Of a DNA stretch of 64,000 nucleotides, positions 25,226-34,136 are shown piece after piece. Below the pieces are notes generated by a model. It was given only the letters and a program-made list of their open reading frames with translations. It was not told the DNA's origin and did not search any database. Numbering within the stretch: the first letter of the stretch is position 1; each line of letters opens with the position of its first letter. Position numbers and translations under genes: made by a program. Origin of the DNA: Pedobacter nutrimenti. Its GTDB lineage: Bacteria; Bacteroidota; Bacteroidia; Sphingobacteriales; Sphingobacteriaceae. The stretch is taken from NCBI RefSeq assembly GCF_003208655.1, contig NZ_QKLU01000003.1, positions 1-64,000 of the forward strand, in the 5' to 3' direction.

Positions 25226-25861
25226 ATGCTAATACTATTAGGCAATCAAAAAGGTGGTGCGGGCAAAAGTACGCTTACGCTACTTTTGGCCAATTACCTT
25301 ACTCAAATCAAAAAGCGTAACGTCACTGTCTTGGATATGGATTATCAACAGTCGTTGGCCACAAAAGCTCAAAAGGCAAAAATTTTGGAAAATGAGCCAC
25401 TTTATGAAATTGTTCCAGCTGATCTTAAACATTTTCCATCCCTACACAATGCACTGAGCAACCGATCTGGCGAAATCATATTGATCGACCTCCCCGGAAA
25501 AATGGATGATGACGGACTGCTGCCTTTGTTTGCTGCATGTGACCTTATCCTTTGTCCTTTCGCGTATGATGAATTTTCTGTGGATTCGACCTTACTGTTT
25601 GCAATGGTGCTACGGAAGATCAATGATAAGGCCCCATTCATATTTATTCCTAACCGTGTTAAAAATACAGTGAAATATGAAACAAAGACTGAAATTGAAA
25701 ATGTACTGCGGCGTTTTGGGGTGGTTGCTCCAAGCCTTGCTGACCGCGTGGATTTTCAGCGGATCAGCACTTTCCAAACACCACTGATTTTATACCCGGT
25801 CGTATTGCCATTGCTTGATCTTATCTATAACCAGTATCTAGATTGGGAGGACCATACATGA
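25226..25861 (+). CDS. traA: ParA-family ATPase (TraA of conjugative transposons)
   Basis: A 211-residue ParA/MinD-type ATPase with the deviant Walker A GNQKGGAGKST (6-16), switch I-like LDMDYQQS and Walker B EIILIDLPG. In CTnDOT-type elements TraA is the first gene of the transfer operon and is ParA-like, as here. It could position the relaxosome at the secretion channel or maintain the excised circle. It overlaps the next gene by 4 bases (ATGA at 25858). Confidence 0.85.
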   Translation: MLILLGNQKGGAGKSTLTLLLANYLTQIKKRNVTVLDMDYQQSLATKAQKAKILENEPLYEIVPADLKHFPSLHNALSNRSGEIILIDLPGKMDDDGLLPLFAACDLILCPFAYDEFSVDSTLLFAMVLRKINDKAPFIFIPNRVKNTVKYETKTEIENVLRRFGVVAPSLADRVDFQRISTFQTPLILYPVVLPLLDLIYNQYLDWEDHT

Positions 25862-26223
25862 GCCAGATAAAATCATTAGCCGACGAGCTAAGAGAAACGA
25901 TTAAAAAAGATGGACATCCCGACAAGGAAATAGAGGACGGCGAGATATCTTTTAAACTGAAACCTATAAATAAATTAACTAAAAAGCCTCCTGACATAAA
26001 GCTCGACACCCTGTTTGAAAGTATCCTGACTTTTGAACTGATAGGGACGGAAAAACTGCTGATCCGCCTGGATGACCGCACAGTATTTCTATTGAAGCAA
26101 CTGAAAATTGCCAAGGCAATTGATATGAACAAACTAATCGCATTCAGCTTGCAACATTTTCTTCTTACCCACCCTGAACTTATAGAATACGTCAAAGAAA
26201 ACATTAAAACCATCAAATTATGA
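25858..26223 (+). CDS. Small conjugation-operon protein after ParA
   Basis: A 121-residue soluble protein beginning at ATG 25858 inside the parA stop (a TTG 15 bases upstream is less likely). The C-terminal half, LIRLDDRTVFLLKQLKIAKAIDMNKLIAFSLQHFL, looks like a ribbon-helix-helix or ParB-like partner fold. The ParA-coupled position suggests it is the DNA-binding partner of the ATPase, comparable in place to TraB/TraC (DUF3408) of CTnDOT. Family membership is not certain. Confidence 0.65.
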   Translation: MSQIKSLADELRETIKKDGHPDKEIEDGEISFKLKPINKLTKKPPDIKLDTLFESILTFELIGTEKLLIRLDDRTVFLLKQLKIAKAIDMNKLIAFSLQHFLLTHPELIEYVKENIKTIKL

Positions 26224-26525
26224 ATTGGACACAATTTCTACTCAGCATTGCCGCTGTCTATTCCCTTTATTACCTGTTTAACATCCTCTTTGACATGATA
26301 AAGTCACGAGGCCAACCGATCACAGGCACGAGCCAGGACGAACTCGTATTCTCTGAAGAAACACAACCCAAACAGGTCGGCTCTGATGAAGTAGCACCCG
26401 AACCCAAAAGCCGGCAGGTTATATCTTCTGGCCCACTTATTAGCACTGGAGGAGTAAGACTTCAACAACTTTTCGCTCTGGCCCAGTCCGAGGTCATCGA
26501 GTACACCAAAGCCATACCTTATTAA
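26220..26525 (+). CDS. Small membrane protein in the transfer operon (TraD position)
   Basis: A 101-residue protein with one N-terminal membrane helix (FLLSIAAVYSLYYLFNILFDMI) and a polar tail. It overlaps the preceding gene by 4 bases and ends 7 bases before the first DUF4134 gene. In CTnDOT the equivalent position is TraD. I recognise no domain. Confidence 0.6.
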   Translation: MNWTQFLLSIAAVYSLYYLFNILFDMIKSRGQPITGTSQDELVFSEETQPKQVGSDEVAPEPKSRQVISSGPLISTGGVRLQQLFALAQSEVIEYTKAIPY

Positions 26526-26532
26526 GGCAACG

Positions 26533-26853
26533 ATGAAATTCAAGTATCCACTTTTAAAGACAACTCCGGTTGTCTTTTTTTTTGCCCTGCCTTTTTTGGC
26601 AACGGCCCAGTCACCGCCAGGTATCAGTGAATTTTATGAGGTCAGTGGAGAAATGCATCGTTGGTATTTCAGCCTTTCTGACTTAGTACTTGTCCTCGGT
26701 GCCATCAGTGGCATACTGGGCGGTCTTCGGGTATATGCCAATTGGCAATCCGGCAAACATCATATAGACGCCCAAGTGATGGGTTGGTTCTTTTCCTGCC
26801 TCTTCCTTTCTATCATCGGGGCAGCCCTCAAAGCCCTGTTCGGGGTGCATTAA
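26533..26853 (+). CDS. DUF4134 / TraE-like transfer protein (copy 1)
   Basis: A 106-residue protein with a signal-like N-terminus (VVFFFALPFLATAQ) and two hydrophobic helices (LVLVLGAISGILGGLRVY and VMGWFFSCLFLSIIGAALKALFG). The GGLRVYANWQSG-x(n)-MGWFFSCLFL pattern is DUF4134, the TraE family of Bacteroidetes type IV systems, which is VirB2-like in size and topology and probably forms the pilin. A second DUF4134 gene follows 43 bases downstream, so this element has two. Confidence 0.85.
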   Translation: MKFKYPLLKTTPVVFFFALPFLATAQSPPGISEFYEVSGEMHRWYFSLSDLVLVLGAISGILGGLRVYANWQSGKHHIDAQVMGWFFSCLFLSIIGAALKALFGVH

Positions 26854-26896
26854 ACAGCCTTTTCAATTTTTCATTCACCATTTAATTTCTCAATTC

Positions 26897-27208
26897 ATGA
26901 CAGTAAACAACAAAAAACTGTTTGCAATCGCTGCATTTTCAATGCTTGCAGCTCAATCTTCGTTTGCCCAAGGCGGAGGTTCCATCGGTATAAACGCCGC
27001 CACTTCTTCGCTGACGAGTTACGTAGATCCAGTATCTACGCTGATTTTGGCTATCGGTGCGGTAGTTGGATTGATCGGTGGGGTTCGCGTGTACATCAAA
27101 TGGAACGCGGGGGACCAGGACATCAACAAGGAACTTATGTCTTGGGGCGGTTCCTGTTTATTCCTGGTACTCGTATCGGTGGTAATCAAAGCATTTTTCG
27201 GCGTATAA
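26897..27208 (+). CDS. traE: DUF4134 / TraE transfer protein (copy 2)
   Basis: A 103-residue protein with signal peptide (LFAIAAFSMLAAQSSFAQ) and the DUF4134 core (LAIGAVVGLIGGVRVYIKWNAG-x(n)-SWGGSCLFLVLVSVVIKAFFGV). It is the copy directly in front of TraF, the canonical TraE position, with its stop codon overlapping the TraF start by one base. Pilin-like role inferred from topology and family context. Confidence 0.88.
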   Translation: MTVNNKKLFAIAAFSMLAAQSSFAQGGGSIGINAATSSLTSYVDPVSTLILAIGAVVGLIGGVRVYIKWNAGDQDINKELMSWGGSCLFLVLVSVVIKAFFGV

Positions 27209-27516
27209 TGATCGCCAAGTATGCAATCTATAAGGGGCTTCAAAAGCCCCTTATTTACCGGGGGTTCAAAGGAAAATTCATTTATTGGGGATTAGGTTCC
27301 TTAGTTGGAGGTCTGATAATCGGAGGCCTTATTGGAGCCCTCACCAGTATGTACTTAGGTGGTTTTTTGACCATTGCCCTGATCTCAGCTGGGCTCACCT
27401 ATACCTTTTTTCGACAGAAAGACGGCCTCCACTCCAAAACCCGAAACACAGGGATTTTTATCCATCCAGTCCACTTAAAACTAAACTATGCAGCGAGAAA
27501 GAAAAACAGGATTTAA
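27208..27516 (+). CDS. traF: TraF-like (DUF4133) transfer membrane protein
   Basis: A 102-residue protein; ATG 27208 overlaps the TraE stop (TAATG), which decides this start over longer frames. A conserved YRGFKGKFIYWG segment precedes two membrane helices (LVGGLIIGGLIGAL and FLTIALISAGLTYTFF), the DUF4133 pattern, equivalent to VirB3. The end overlaps TraG by 29 bases, a strong coupling often seen for VirB3/VirB4. Confidence 0.85.
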   Translation: MIAKYAIYKGLQKPLIYRGFKGKFIYWGLGSLVGGLIIGGLIGALTSMYLGGFLTIALISAGLTYTFFRQKDGLHSKTRNTGIFIHPVHLKLNYAARKKNRI

Positions 27517-30229
27517 AATTCCTTTTGCTGGGATCGATACCTATAATGGCTTACAGCTATTGTACGGCGAGAATGGTGATTTCTCCATGATCCTGCACAT
27601 TAGTAACCCGGTGCCGCAATACGGCGCCGACCCTGATGCTTACAATGCTTATCAAAGTGTATTGCTAAACATCATTAAGATTCTAGGCGAAGGACACATA
27701 ATACAAAAGCAGGATGTTTTCATCCGCAGGAAATATAAGGGTGTAAATCAGAGCGAATTTTTACAACAGAAGTATCACGCACATTTTGAAGGACGAGAAT
27801 ATACAGACATTAAATCCTACCTGATTATTACCAAGCAGGTTAAACGCGGTGCTTTCTATACTTATGATAAAAAAGTATTGTCAGATTTCTTTCAGAACGT
27901 GATTAAAATTTCAGATTTGCTAGCCAATGCCGGATTCAACCCAAGCTTTTTGAATGAGGTTGAAATCAACCGATACATAAGTAAGGTGCTTAGCATGGAG
28001 TTTGCCTCGCCCCATACCACTCTTAATAATATGCGTTGTGGGGATGAACAATTGAATTTGGGTAATCTGGCCATCCGTTGTATCAGCATGGTCAATACCG
28101 ATTCGGTGGATCTACCGGAAAAGTTAGGCCCCTACACCGAAAAGCAGGATAACAAAGGAATGCGGGATTTTCCGGTAGATAACCTTTCTTTTTTACATCA
28201 GGTTCCTGGATATCGTGTTATCATTTATAACCAATTGTTAGAGATACCACCACAACAGCTAACACTCAATAAACTAGAGCTGAAACGTAAACGCCATTCA
28301 GGCGTTCCCGATCCGGCCAACCTCATCTGCGTTGAGGATATAGATATGTTGCTGGTTGATGTAGCAAGAGAAAATCAAATGCTCGTCAATGCCCATTATT
28401 CCATGATCGTATGTGCAGAGGAAGAACAAATCAGGAAGGCTGTTAATTATATTGATGCAGCACTTTTTCAGCAGGGAATTATCCCATCACGAAACGCCTA
28501 TAATCAGTTAGAACTTTTCCGCTGCGCATTGCCTGGCAATGGTGTAGAACTAAAAAAATACGACTGGTTTTTGACAACCGCCGATGCTGCCCTCTGCTTC
28601 TTTTTTAAGGAATCTCTGTTAAAAGATGAACCCTCGGACTTCCTGGTTCGCTTTACCGACCGCCAAGGTATTCCCGTGGGGATAGACCCCGCAGACCTGC
28701 CCATGCGCACCAACCGGATCAATAACCGAAATAAATTTGTGCTCGGCCCATCAGGCAGCGGGAAGAGTTTTTTTATGAACGCCTTGATTGAGCAGTATAT
28801 GCTCTATAACATGGATGTGGTGATCGTGGATACCGGGCATTCCTATTCCGGGATGTGCGATTATTTCCGGGGCAAGTACATTACCTGGTCGGACAGCAAG
28901 CCGATTACGATGAACCCCTTTGCCATTGCTGAAAGTGAATACAATATAGAAAAAAAGGATTTTCTGATTACCCTGGTCAGCCTGTTGTGGAAGGGTGCCG
29001 AAGGGACCATAAGCTCGGTTGAGCGTGATGTCATTTCCAATGTAATCTCCGCCTACTATAGCCGATATTTCAATCCGGGGTATCCCGGCCTATCCCATAA
29101 ACAGCTTTTCAGCATACGCAAACGTGTCTTTGAAAGCATGAAGGAGAACCCTCTTTTTGATATGGACTTCGATGTGATCGATGATAATCTGCTTAACCTG
29201 GAAATCAGTGATTTAGATGAAGTCCTGCTGGCAGAAGATCCTGATACGACTCCGTTTAAGGCTGCTTTCAATCAAAAATATTTTTCCGCAGTAAACGAGG
29301 AAAAGAAACTGGGCAGTATCAGGCATGAACGGACGGGAATTACCGCTCTTGATTTTAATAGTTTTTATGAGTTCGCACTCGGGAAAATACCGGAGATCAA
29401 AATCGAGGAAAGGATTGCGTTCGACCTGGACGAGTTCAGGTACGTGTTAAAGAAATTTTACCGTGGCGGAGAGTTTGAAAGTATCCTCAACGAGCCTGCC
29501 GACGCATCCCTTTTTTCCGAGCGGTTCATTGTCTTTGAAATTGATGCCATTAAGGAGAACCGTATTCTGTTTCCCATAGTGACACTGATCATTATGGATG
29601 TGTTCATCCAGAAGATGAGACATCGTAAGGATCAGCGAAAGGCCCTCATAATTGAAGAGGCGTGGAAGGCAATCGCCTCACCTTTAATGGCAGGGTACAT
29701 TTTGTACCTCTATAAGACTGTCCGTAAATTTTGGGGCGAGGCCATCGTGGTCACCCAGGAATTGGGGGATATTATCGGCAATGCAGTGGTCAAGGATAGT
29801 ATACTGAACAATTCGGATACCATTTGCCTGCTAGACCAGAGCAAGTTCAAAGAGAATTACAAGGAGATCGGCAAACTCCTGGCCATTACTGAAATCGAGC
29901 AAAAGAAGATATTTACCATTAATAAACTGGGCAACACCGATAACAGGGGGCGCTTTAAAGAGGTATATATCCGAAGGGGTGCTTCGGGGGAAGTGTACGG
30001 CGTGGAGGTCTCTATTTTTCAGTATTTGGCCTATACTACCGAAAAACCGGAAAAAAGTGCGGTGGAAATCTATACCCGCACCTACGGGACCTATCAAAGC
30101 GGATTGGAAGCTTTTGTCTCCGATATGGAAAAAAGCGGATTGCCTTTGGATGCCTTTATCCGCCAGATTAATAAGGATGGTATACCCATCCCAAGTTCAA
30201 CTGAATATTTTAAACCCGATTTTGTATGA
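27488..30229 (+). CDS. traG: TraG family conjugation ATPase (VirB4-like)
   Basis: A 913-residue ATPase powering the type IV secretion channel. Walker A GPSGSGKSFFMN lies near residue 420 and Walker B ALIIEEAWKA near 718; a VTQELGDIIGNAVVKDSILNNSD segment matches the VirB4/TraG C-terminal domain. The N-terminal third is the usual VirB4 helical region. The gene starts inside traF and its stop overlaps the next gene by 4 bases. It is the best-conserved marker of the Bacteroidetes-type T4SS and appears intact. Confidence 0.95.
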   Translation: MQRERKTGFKIPFAGIDTYNGLQLLYGENGDFSMILHISNPVPQYGADPDAYNAYQSVLLNIIKILGEGHIIQKQDVFIRRKYKGVNQSEFLQQKYHAHFEGREYTDIKSYLIITKQVKRGAFYTYDKKVLSDFFQNVIKISDLLANAGFNPSFLNEVEINRYISKVLSMEFASPHTTLNNMRCGDEQLNLGNLAIRCISMVNTDSVDLPEKLGPYTEKQDNKGMRDFPVDNLSFLHQVPGYRVIIYNQLLEIPPQQLTLNKLELKRKRHSGVPDPANLICVEDIDMLLVDVARENQMLVNAHYSMIVCAEEEQIRKAVNYIDAALFQQGIIPSRNAYNQLELFRCALPGNGVELKKYDWFLTTADAALCFFFKESLLKDEPSDFLVRFTDRQGIPVGIDPADLPMRTNRINNRNKFVLGPSGSGKSFFMNALIEQYMLYNMDVVIVDTGHSYSGMCDYFRGKYITWSDSKPITMNPFAIAESEYNIEKKDFLITLVSLLWKGAEGTISSVERDVISNVISAYYSRYFNPGYPGLSHKQLFSIRKRVFESMKENPLFDMDFDVIDDNLLNLEISDLDEVLLAEDPDTTPFKAAFNQKYFSAVNEEKKLGSIRHERTGITALDFNSFYEFALGKIPEIKIEERIAFDLDEFRYVLKKFYRGGEFESILNEPADASLFSERFIVFEIDAIKENRILFPIVTLIIMDVFIQKMRHRKDQRKALIIEEAWKAIASPLMAGYILYLYKTVRKFWGEAIVVTQELGDIIGNAVVKDSILNNSDTICLLDQSKFKENYKEIGKLLAITEIEQKKIFTINKLGNTDNRGRFKEVYIRRGASGEVYGVEVSIFQYLAYTTEKPEKSAVEIYTRTYGTYQSGLEAFVSDMEKSGLPLDAFIRQINKDGIPIPSSTEYFKPDFV

Positions 30230-30888
30230 AACGATCACTTCTAATTGCAGGACTTTTTATTACAGCCTGTCCTGTTTTTGCCCAGATTTATGTGGACCCA
30301 ACCACGGCGGGTGCTATGGCTGCACACTCAGGAATTATCAACGGGCAGCTCAATAGAACGAATGATAACCTTACATTGATCCAACGTGGTCAATTGGCAG
30401 TAACTGGCCAGCTGGTCATCGTAAATGATTTGCAGCAACAAATCTACCGAGGGTTAAGTGAGGTATCTGCCGCCGTACGATCCTTGTTGGCCATTCAGGA
30501 TATTGCCGACATCAGCATGGATATTGTTTCCGATGTAAACAAGGCTATTTCAATTGCTCAAAGTAACCCGGTTCTGCTGCTCTTTGCTGAAGGTGGTGCT
30601 CGCGAGTTCAAACGAAGGGGAACGGCATTGGCTGCGGAAGTCAGCTCCTTTGTATTGCAGGGTGGCATAAACAACCTGATGGATTCTGGCGAAAGAGCAA
30701 AATTATTAAACCGCATCAGGACCGAACTGATGATCTTACGGGGTGTTGCTTATGGAATGCATCGAACGATGTTTTGGGCGAAACAGCGCGGTATTCTTAA
30801 TTCTCTTAATCCTTATTCCGGTTATATAAATATTGATGTAAGGATTGCTAATGAGATCATCAGAAACGCTAAATACCTAAAAAAATGA
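30226..30888 (+). CDS. Exported TrbJ/VirB5-like helical protein (paralogue 1 of 3)
   Basis: A 220-residue protein with signal peptide (LLIAGLFITACPVFAQ) and an almost fully helical mature part. The end reads AKQRGILNSLNPYSGYINIDVRIANEIIRNAKYLKK. Very similar ends occur in the next two gene products, so the three arose by tandem duplication. Their place between the VirB4 and VirB6-like genes is where TrbJ/VirB5 or TraI (DUF4141) proteins are encoded in other elements. A pilus-tip or periplasmic assembly role is inferred. Overlaps both neighbours by 4 bases. Confidence 0.65.
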   Translation: MKRSLLIAGLFITACPVFAQIYVDPTTAGAMAAHSGIINGQLNRTNDNLTLIQRGQLAVTGQLVIVNDLQQQIYRGLSEVSAAVRSLLAIQDIADISMDIVSDVNKAISIAQSNPVLLLFAEGGAREFKRRGTALAAEVSSFVLQGGINNLMDSGERAKLLNRIRTELMILRGVAYGMHRTMFWAKQRGILNSLNPYSGYINIDVRIANEIIRNAKYLKK

Positions 30889-31544
30889 AAGGAATGATTA
30901 TCCTAATCTTCCTGCTTTTCGGGATACTACAACATGCTTTTTGCCAGCTCAATGTAGAACTAATTCACCAGTTGGTAGCCGAAAGTAAAAGCGAAAATAG
31001 CAGACAGGAAGAAGCTAAAAATAAACAGGCAGTTACTTCTGCAAACGAAGAGGTAAATAAAACACAAATGAGCAAACTTAAGACGAAGTACAGGGAATTA
31101 CAAAGCCGTTTTCATACTGTGGGACTGGCTATTGATGCCGCACAGATCGGACTGGAAGCCAGCCCAGTTGTTTCAGAGATCATCCGACAGCAAAATATAA
31201 TCTACCAGCTGGCTAGTGATAATCCTATTCTGATTTCACTAGCGTTCCAGACTGAACAAGACCTTGCAGACAGAGCGAGAATGTTGGTGAATTATATTAT
31301 TGGTCTGGCCCTAAGTATCGGCGACATCAACCAGATGAAAGCAAGCGACCGCAAAATTCTTTTTTCACATGCATTAACTGAACTCCGCTTGATAGAAGGG
31401 GCTAGTAAAGGTTTGGCCACGGCCATGTTCCATGCTAACCGAAAACGCTCGTTGAACCCCTTTGCCAATTTTATTGAGCAAGATAAACAGCTTGTTGATA
31501 ATATATTACGTAATGCCTCTATTCTTAAAGCAACAACGCCATGA
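30885..31544 (+). CDS. Exported TrbJ/VirB5-like helical protein (paralogue 2 of 3)
   Basis: A 219-residue protein with a signal peptide (LIFLLFGILQHAFCQ) and long predicted coiled-coil stretch (about 25-75, rich in K/E/Q). The C-terminus AMFHANRKRSLNPFANFIEQDKQLVDNILRNASILK aligns with those of its neighbours, but the N-terminal half has diverged most. It is coupled on both sides by 4-base overlaps, so equal production of the three is likely. Function is inferred as for paralogue 1. Confidence 0.6.
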   Translation: MKGMIILIFLLFGILQHAFCQLNVELIHQLVAESKSENSRQEEAKNKQAVTSANEEVNKTQMSKLKTKYRELQSRFHTVGLAIDAAQIGLEASPVVSEIIRQQNIIYQLASDNPILISLAFQTEQDLADRARMLVNYIIGLALSIGDINQMKASDRKILFSHALTELRLIEGASKGLATAMFHANRKRSLNPFANFIEQDKQLVDNILRNASILKATTP

Positions 31545-32212
31545 GGTGCCAACTATTTATCGCAGGTTTTTTGCTGCTCGTTTGTACAGAAAGTTCAAAT
31601 GCGCAAAAATTAGTTTTCGACCGCGGTCATTTTGCGATTGTTAATGAGAACGGCAGCGTGCGTTTGGCAGCAGAAAATACCCATAACAATTATCTAAGCA
31701 CCATTAACAATCGTTTGGATGACATAAATCTGAATATCTCTTCAGTGGTGATGGTGCAGAACTTGATTTATAATTCACTTACCCAGGTCAATCAAGCATT
31801 GAGAAGCGGTATAGCCGCCACACAGATTGCTCGAATCAGTACAGAGATTATTAAGGAAAGCAATACCATGATCTCTATTGCAGGCAGCGAGCCCTATTTA
31901 TTGCTGTTTGCCGAGGATGTTGCAAGGCAACTGAAATCCCGTGGAATTACCCTGGTTAGCGAAGTATCTGATTTTATTTTAAAAGAAGGCGGCAATGTGT
32001 TGATGGACTACGACAAACGAGATGCTTTACTACGTAAGGTCATCCTGGAATTAAAAGTCATGAGGGCACTATGTTATAGTATGGGTAGATCTATGTATTG
32101 GGCAAAAATGAACGGGGTGTTAAAAACGGCTAATCCTTATAGAGATTTTATAAATCAAGATACTCGGATGGCCAATGATATCATCCGTAATTATCAAATT
32201 TTAAAACAATAA
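31541..32212 (+). CDS. Exported TrbJ/VirB5-like helical protein (paralogue 3 of 3)
   Basis: A 223-residue protein with signal peptide (LFIAGFLLLVCTESSNAQ). It is closest to paralogue 1: shared features include the central SIAGSEPYLLLFAEDVARQLKSRGITLVSEVSDFIL block (NPVLLLFAEGGAREFKRRGTALAAEVSSFVL in copy 1) and the same NPYRDFINQDTRMANDIIRNYQILK end. Three different copies may form a hetero-oligomer in the transfer machinery. Confidence 0.62.
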   Translation: MRCQLFIAGFLLLVCTESSNAQKLVFDRGHFAIVNENGSVRLAAENTHNNYLSTINNRLDDINLNISSVVMVQNLIYNSLTQVNQALRSGIAATQIARISTEIIKESNTMISIAGSEPYLLLFAEDVARQLKSRGITLVSEVSDFILKEGGNVLMDYDKRDALLRKVILELKVMRALCYSMGRSMYWAKMNGVLKTANPYRDFINQDTRMANDIIRNYQILKQ

Positions 32213-32215
32213 ACG

Positions 32216-32995
32216 ATGAAACATTATATTCTAGCCATACTTATTTTGGGGATGGCCGCTTCTGCAGGAGCCCAGCGTATCATTCGAGACCAGTCTATTG
32301 TTAACCAGCAAGAACGTATGGTTTTCAAACAATGGGACAGGAAGAAATTTACCCCAACTAGCGGCTTTTTAGGACTTAATCCAAACTACTGGCTTACCTG
32401 GGCGTGGCACCCGAACTACCCTAAAAAAGACCTCCGTCCATTGGGACCTGTCGGACCACAAACTCAGCGTCTGGCTTTTGCCGCGGCCATGCAAAATACC
32501 GAAAACGCCTATAAACTGCATGCTGATACTTTAAGAAATACTGCAATAACCGAAGCGGTAAACTATTCAGCTGTTTTTTCTACTGCCGATCCATTGTGGA
32601 TGCTATACTACCGTCATGAATTTGAACCTCTTTTAAACGAACAAGATGCAAATTTGATGTCTGGAATTCCCGCAAAAGAAATTGACTACCTGGTTCGCAA
32701 CGGCGTTTACGAGTGGTATCGCGAAGAGTCCTCAGGAATTAAGGAACGCCTGGACGGTGCAATGACTACAACACTTGACCGTGGTTCAAGGCTACTGACC
32801 TACCACAGGCTGCTTTTGGAATATCGTCGGTTAAATACTTCCTGGGAGGCAAAAAAACAGTACGCCAGAAAATTCCTAGCTCTTAGTGAATCTACAAACA
32901 AAATGAAGTCCAGGGACCAGCCCATTGTAGAAAGGCAAGGTTTCAGAACCGATCAGCAAATCGCTGACGAAATTTTAAGGAAATCCAAACTCTAA
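32216..32995 (+). CDS. Exported protein of the transfer operon, unknown family
   Basis: A 259-residue protein with signal peptide (YILAILILGMAASAGAQ). The mature part is rich in Trp, Tyr and Arg, with NPNYWLTWAWHPNYPKKDLRPLGPVGPQTQR near the start. No catalytic motif is visible. It lies 3 bases after the third TrbJ-like gene and 1 base before the TraJ-like gene. Position suggests a periplasmic component of the secretion channel specific to this type of element. Confidence 0.6.
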   Translation: MKHYILAILILGMAASAGAQRIIRDQSIVNQQERMVFKQWDRKKFTPTSGFLGLNPNYWLTWAWHPNYPKKDLRPLGPVGPQTQRLAFAAAMQNTENAYKLHADTLRNTAITEAVNYSAVFSTADPLWMLYYRHEFEPLLNEQDANLMSGIPAKEIDYLVRNGVYEWYREESSGIKERLDGAMTTTLDRGSRLLTYHRLLLEYRRLNTSWEAKKQYARKFLALSESTNKMKSRDQPIVERQGFRTDQQIADEILRKSKL

Positions 32996-32996
32996 C

Positions 32997-34136
32997 ATGA
33001 TGAACATAACCAATTTACTGACCGGCACTGCCGGTTTTTTTATGCAATCAGGTTCCGGAAATGTGCCAGACTCATTTAAAAAAACTTTCAATTTTTTGCA
33101 AGGCAACGGGGTCTACGAAGAAGGTATGATGCATTTTTTAAAGGAAATGAAAAATACACTGTGGACGCACTATGATGCATTTATTGCAGATGCACAGGCA
33201 CTATCGGCCATTTTCATGCTCATTTTTTTTGCCGTTAAGTCATATGAAATGATGTCGGGTGATAAAAAAATGGAAATTATGCCACTGCTTCGTCCATTCG
33301 GCCTGGTCATGGTAATTCTTTGGTGGTCTCCTTTTACCAGAGTGGTCTCCTTTCCCACAGATATAATTGCAAATAAGACTGAGATTATGTTTAATAGCAG
33401 CCAAACAGAAGTCAATAACTTACGACTGGAAAGAGCCCAGCTGATGGTACAGGTAGCAGATAATCTGCTCACTGTGCAGGCCCAAACAGAAACAGCCAAA
33501 CAGGAGGCAGACACCTGGTACCAGAATGCCTGGGAATCGGTGAAGTCTACGGTTAAGGAAGGTTTTGCTGAGGTATGGAACCCAATAGTAGAGTTACGTA
33601 ACCGTATGCAAGTCGGTCTGCAACTCCTTGCCACTTCCATTCTGGAAACATTGGCTTTATGGGTACTTCGGATCTGTGTATATCTCATCTTCATTATCCA
33701 GATTATCTTTTCTACGATACTGATTATACTGGGGCCATTCTCAGTCGCAATCAGCATCCTTCCTGCATTCAGGGACAGTTTTACTACATGGGTTGCAAGG
33801 TTCATTTCGGTTAATCTTTATACAGGTATCGGTTTTCTGGTTCTGTACGTCGCTTCTTTATTCCAGCATTATGCTATGGAAGCGGAGATAAGCCGCTACA
33901 AAGAGCTTGTCGGCACCTCTGCCGACCGCTTGGAAAAACTTGGGTGGCTTGCCGGAAATGGCCTGCTCTCTTTCGGGATGGTAATCGTAACCTTTTTGAT
34001 TGGAGGTCTTACCATGTTAGCAGTTCCCAGCATTAGTACATGGATCGTGTCTACATCCGGTATAAGCTCTGCTGCTTCCACGATGGGTCGAGGTGCTTCA
34101 AATATGTCCAGAATCTTAAGCAAAATGATGAAATAA
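32997..34136 (+). CDS. traJ: TraJ-like polytopic membrane protein (VirB6/TrbL-like)
   Basis: A 379-residue inner-membrane protein with about six hydrophobic helices (for example ALSAIFMLIFFAVKSYEM, CVYLIFIIQIIFSTILIILGPFSVAISILP and GMVIVTFLIGGLTMLAVPSI) and a polar helical insert at about 140-200. The PFSVAISILPAFRDSFTTW segment is typical of TrbL/VirB6 and of TraJ in Bacteroidetes elements. It forms part of the inner-membrane channel. Start could be either of two adjacent ATG codons. Its stop overlaps the TraK start by one base. Confidence 0.85.
   Translation: MMNITNLLTGTAGFFMQSGSGNVPDSFKKTFNFLQGNGVYEEGMMHFLKEMKNTLWTHYDAFIADAQALSAIFMLIFFAVKSYEMMSGDKKMEIMPLLRPFGLVMVILWWSPFTRVVSFPTDIIANKTEIMFNSSQTEVNNLRLERAQLMVQVADNLLTVQAQTETAKQEADTWYQNAWESVKSTVKEGFAEVWNPIVELRNRMQVGLQLLATSILETLALWVLRICVYLIFIIQIIFSTILIILGPFSVAISILPAFRDSFTTWVARFISVNLYTGIGFLVLYVASLFQHYAMEAEISRYKELVGTSADRLEKLGWLAGNGLLSFGMVIVTFLIGGLTMLAVPSISTWIVSTSGISSAASTMGRGASNMSRILSKMMK

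Noticed and set aside
33170..33805. 211-codon minus-strand frame opposite traJ
   Set aside because: Mirror of the TraJ coding frame; sits inside a tightly coupled plus-strand operon.
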